From positions 56,563 to 120,562 of the forward strand of contig DJGZ01000068.1 in the NCBI GenBank assembly GCA_002433025.1: a stretch of 64,000 bases of DNA, written 5' to 3'. This document shows positions 63,101-64,000 of the stretch, in pieces. The number at the start of each line of letters is the position of its first letter. Position 1 is the stretch's first letter. A model generated the notes under the pieces. It worked only from the letters and a program-made list of their open reading frames with translations. It did not search any database and was not told the DNA's origin. The position numbers and the translations under genes are program-made. The DNA is from Bacteroidales bacterium UBA5833. GTDB taxonomy: Bacteria > Bacteroidota > Bacteroidia > Bacteroidales > Lentimicrobiaceae.

Positions 63101-63861
63101 AAGTTGTATCCGATGCCACTCCACATATTACCGGCAAGGTCGGGGTGAGTGTATTCAATGCCCTGATCAACAATGGCAACGATCACTTCGGTATCGCCCC
63201 GGTTGATATTCCAAGCTTCGGGCAGATCTATATCCGCATCCGTGGTCCCTCCCTGCTGTCCTGTATTGTGATAGTGCCATTGAGCAGTGTATTGCGGGTC
63301 ATTGGGGGTGTAATTCAGCCCGGTTTCAGGCGGAAGCTGCATGGGATTCATAACGTTTCCGATCAGATGTTTCCGGTAAACCGGTTCCGACAGCTCGATT
63401 TCACCCGCCAAAGTATAGGCGGAAACCATGGCGCGCAGGTCGGTACTCTCAGATACAATCAGGTCGTACCAGAGGTGAAAGCCCCATGCCCGGTGCCGGT
63501 CGGCAAACCGGGTATTCTGCATCGCGGCAGCAAAAGTTTTTCTTACTTCAGTTACGCCAAATTGCCGGTTTAAAAGGTCTGTTCCGGGCATGCCAAACTG
63601 AACAATGCCCCGGGGGTCTGTTGATGGCAGATGATTGTCAAGCAAGGCCTCTGCTGACCGGCTGAATTTTATCCTGATGATGCCATGTTCCATTGCGTCA
63701 TCGGGAACGGACATTATGTCAATAGGAGGGCGTTCCCCCCTTTTGATGACCTGAGCAGCTGCCTTGTCCGGTAAAAACCAGCCGGAAGACAGGCCAAATA
63801 TAGCAGTTATAAATAGGAACCGGAGAATTATTCTGCACCCTGAAGGGTTTATTGTTTTCAT
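60184..63861 (-). CDS. Secreted subtilisin-like (S8) protease with anchor J repeats and dockerin-like C-terminus
   Basis: The 1225 residues have a signal peptide (about 1-36), a propeptide-like part to about 195, and an S8 domain (about 195-505) with intact triad: Asp232 in IVDQGIEYTHPD, His266 in DHGTHVAG and Ser442 in GTSMACPHVSG; Asn372 forms the oxyanion hole. A fibronectin III-like unit follows, then two choice-of-anchor J modules (CGILDLPFSESF... and CGTLSLPFSENF...) with another such unit between. The final 188 residues match the C-terminal module of the giant surface protein, ending DCDGNGSVDTADMTIVDNNS. It likely acts outside the cell. The small cohesin-like gene follows by 11 bp. 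Confidence 0.9.
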   Translation of the reverse strand: MKTINPSGCRIILRFLFITAIFGLSSGWFLPDKAAAQVIKRGERPPIDIMSVPDDAMEHGIIRIKFSRSAEALLDNHLPSTDPRGIVQFGMPGTDLLNRQFGVTEVRKTFAAAMQNTRFADRHRAWGFHLWYDLIVSESTDLRAMVSAYTLAGEIELSEPVYRKHLIGNVMNPMQLPPETGLNYTPNDPQYTAQWHYHNTGQQGGTTDADIDLPEAWNINRGDTEVIVAIVDQGIEYTHPDLAGNMWSGIGYNFIDDSPIIVPGDHGTHVAGTVAANTNNGTGVSGIAGGDGSGNGVRLMSCQVFIGSSGGSGFENAPVYAADNGAAISQNSWGYNSSGYYEQAVLDAIDYFNVNGGGSVLNGGITIYAAGNSGSPGQWYPAYYSGAFSVAATTNQDLKAWYSNYDTWIDIAAPGGETDYVNERGVLSCLTGSSYGFYQGTSMACPHVSGVAALIISLAPGQLLPQNIKDILTSTTDDINALNPAYSGMLGSGRLNAYEALLATQGYINPLLPAAPQSFSAEAQNENQINLSWQPNTANDIVMLAWNSVNIFGAPSGNYLPGQSISGGGTVLYEGTLTDFEHSGLDPATTYYYALWSKNTGYYSAVSRKANATTSCGILDLPFSESFGGFALPNCWSQQNPGASTDHWSFSATNLAAGAVQGEAKCYWQGGGSATRLVTPPINTLGVNSIDLTFSHLLDDYGTGATLRVQSSNDGINWTNEAWSMISVNNTDKGPFVTQTTVGSNLNSPVTYIAFTIEGNISAIDNWYIDDINVEATNTDLPVVTTSPVTDITGISATSGGEVVFEGSSAVTARGVCYGTSPNPTISGDYTVNGQGTGAFISQMNNLSPSTHYYVRAYATNSSGTSYGNDLEFSTTCGTLSLPFSENFNTSAIPDCWSQTSTISNRWMASNSAIAGGAPYEMRADWVSGTGISRLITPPLNTSGASELSLTFRHFYDDWASGLSYKIQSSADGITWMDESWVNASGNGNDEGLVTTPIVNNIGAITYIAWVLEGNHYNFDNWYVDNVSFTGVQNESALSLSLMLEGLYNGSNSMRKAQGNSGDQFPGEVADKITIELHHASDYSIVAYSFPDVDLSTSGMADITLPVSVNGSYYITIKHRNSLETTSSAPVNFGGGNVNWLFDHPSKAYGDNLLLTSDGYYVIYGGDVDQSGLVDTGDMTPVDNDASAFSTGYLTNDCDGNGSVDTADMTIVDNNSSGFVQSILP

Positions 63862-64000
63862 GGTGAAAGGTATTTAGGGGTTTATAATTGAATTGATTTC
63901 AGCTTCAGATTTAATTCCTGAAGCGGCATTGCATTCCGGAGAATCATTATTCATATATTCTTACTTCAAAGTTTAAGCTCTAACCTGGAAAGAATTACGT

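Overview
The window looks like chromosomal DNA of a member of the Bacteroidota, most likely from or near the Bacteroidales/Marinilabiliales. The evidence is two secreted proteins with type IX secretion (T9SS) C-terminal sorting domains, an Alternative Complex III respiratory locus, a Bat aerotolerance operon, a TonB-dependent receptor paired with a DUF4249 lipoprotein, a DUF3078 and a GWxTD protein, and repeated TAnnTTTG -7 promoter boxes of the Bacteroidota type instead of TATAAT with Shine-Dalgarno starts. No phage, insertion sequence, CRISPR array or rRNA was seen. The identification rests on gene content only.

Layout. 1-6005: Alternative Complex III genes (actC partial, actB, actA) on the minus strand, with a long upstream region carrying an inverted repeat, then an outer-membrane protein. 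6110-6600: tRNA-Ser(CGA), its terminator, and a nested palindromic and tandem repeat element. 6731-12589: yaaA, an outer-membrane protein, corA-mscS, mscL, a DUF3078 protein and a double TonB_C protein. 12676-24049: an ABC exporter pair and a bat/moxR operon (moxR, DUF58, unnamed 339-residue gene, batA, batB, batC, batD, batE), preceded by a C1B peptidase. 24436-28817: two T9SS cargo proteins. 29271-39571: ndh, small envelope proteins, ung, a FadL-type porin, an M23/LysM hydrolase, a GWxTD protein, hydE, thyA and folA. 39579-47105: DUF4249 with its receptor, a secreted protein often labelled asparagine synthetase B, dnaB and a TlpA-like thioredoxin. 47145-54739: a nuclease/FKBP/exonuclease cluster, a lipoprotein-mnmD-Nudix operon, acylphosphatase and a Nudix-derived regulator with an operator-like palindrome. 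55063-63861: three co-directional secreted-protein genes.

The physiology suggested is a facultative anaerobe with quinol oxidation through ACIII and NDH-2, oxygen-tolerance functions, and possibly [FeFe]-hydrogenase maturation (hydE).

The most unusual locus is the last one. A subtilisin-like protease and a very large multidomain surface protein share a 188-residue, gap-free C-terminal module ending in a dockerin-like repeat pair. Between their genes lies a small secreted protein with a possible cohesin-like beta-sandwich, which suggests a surface or extracellular complex. That is an inference. Other points of interest are the cruciform element after the tRNA, a DUF2779 nuclease whose exonuclease motif has decayed, and the autoregulation-type promoter and operator of the Nudix regulator.
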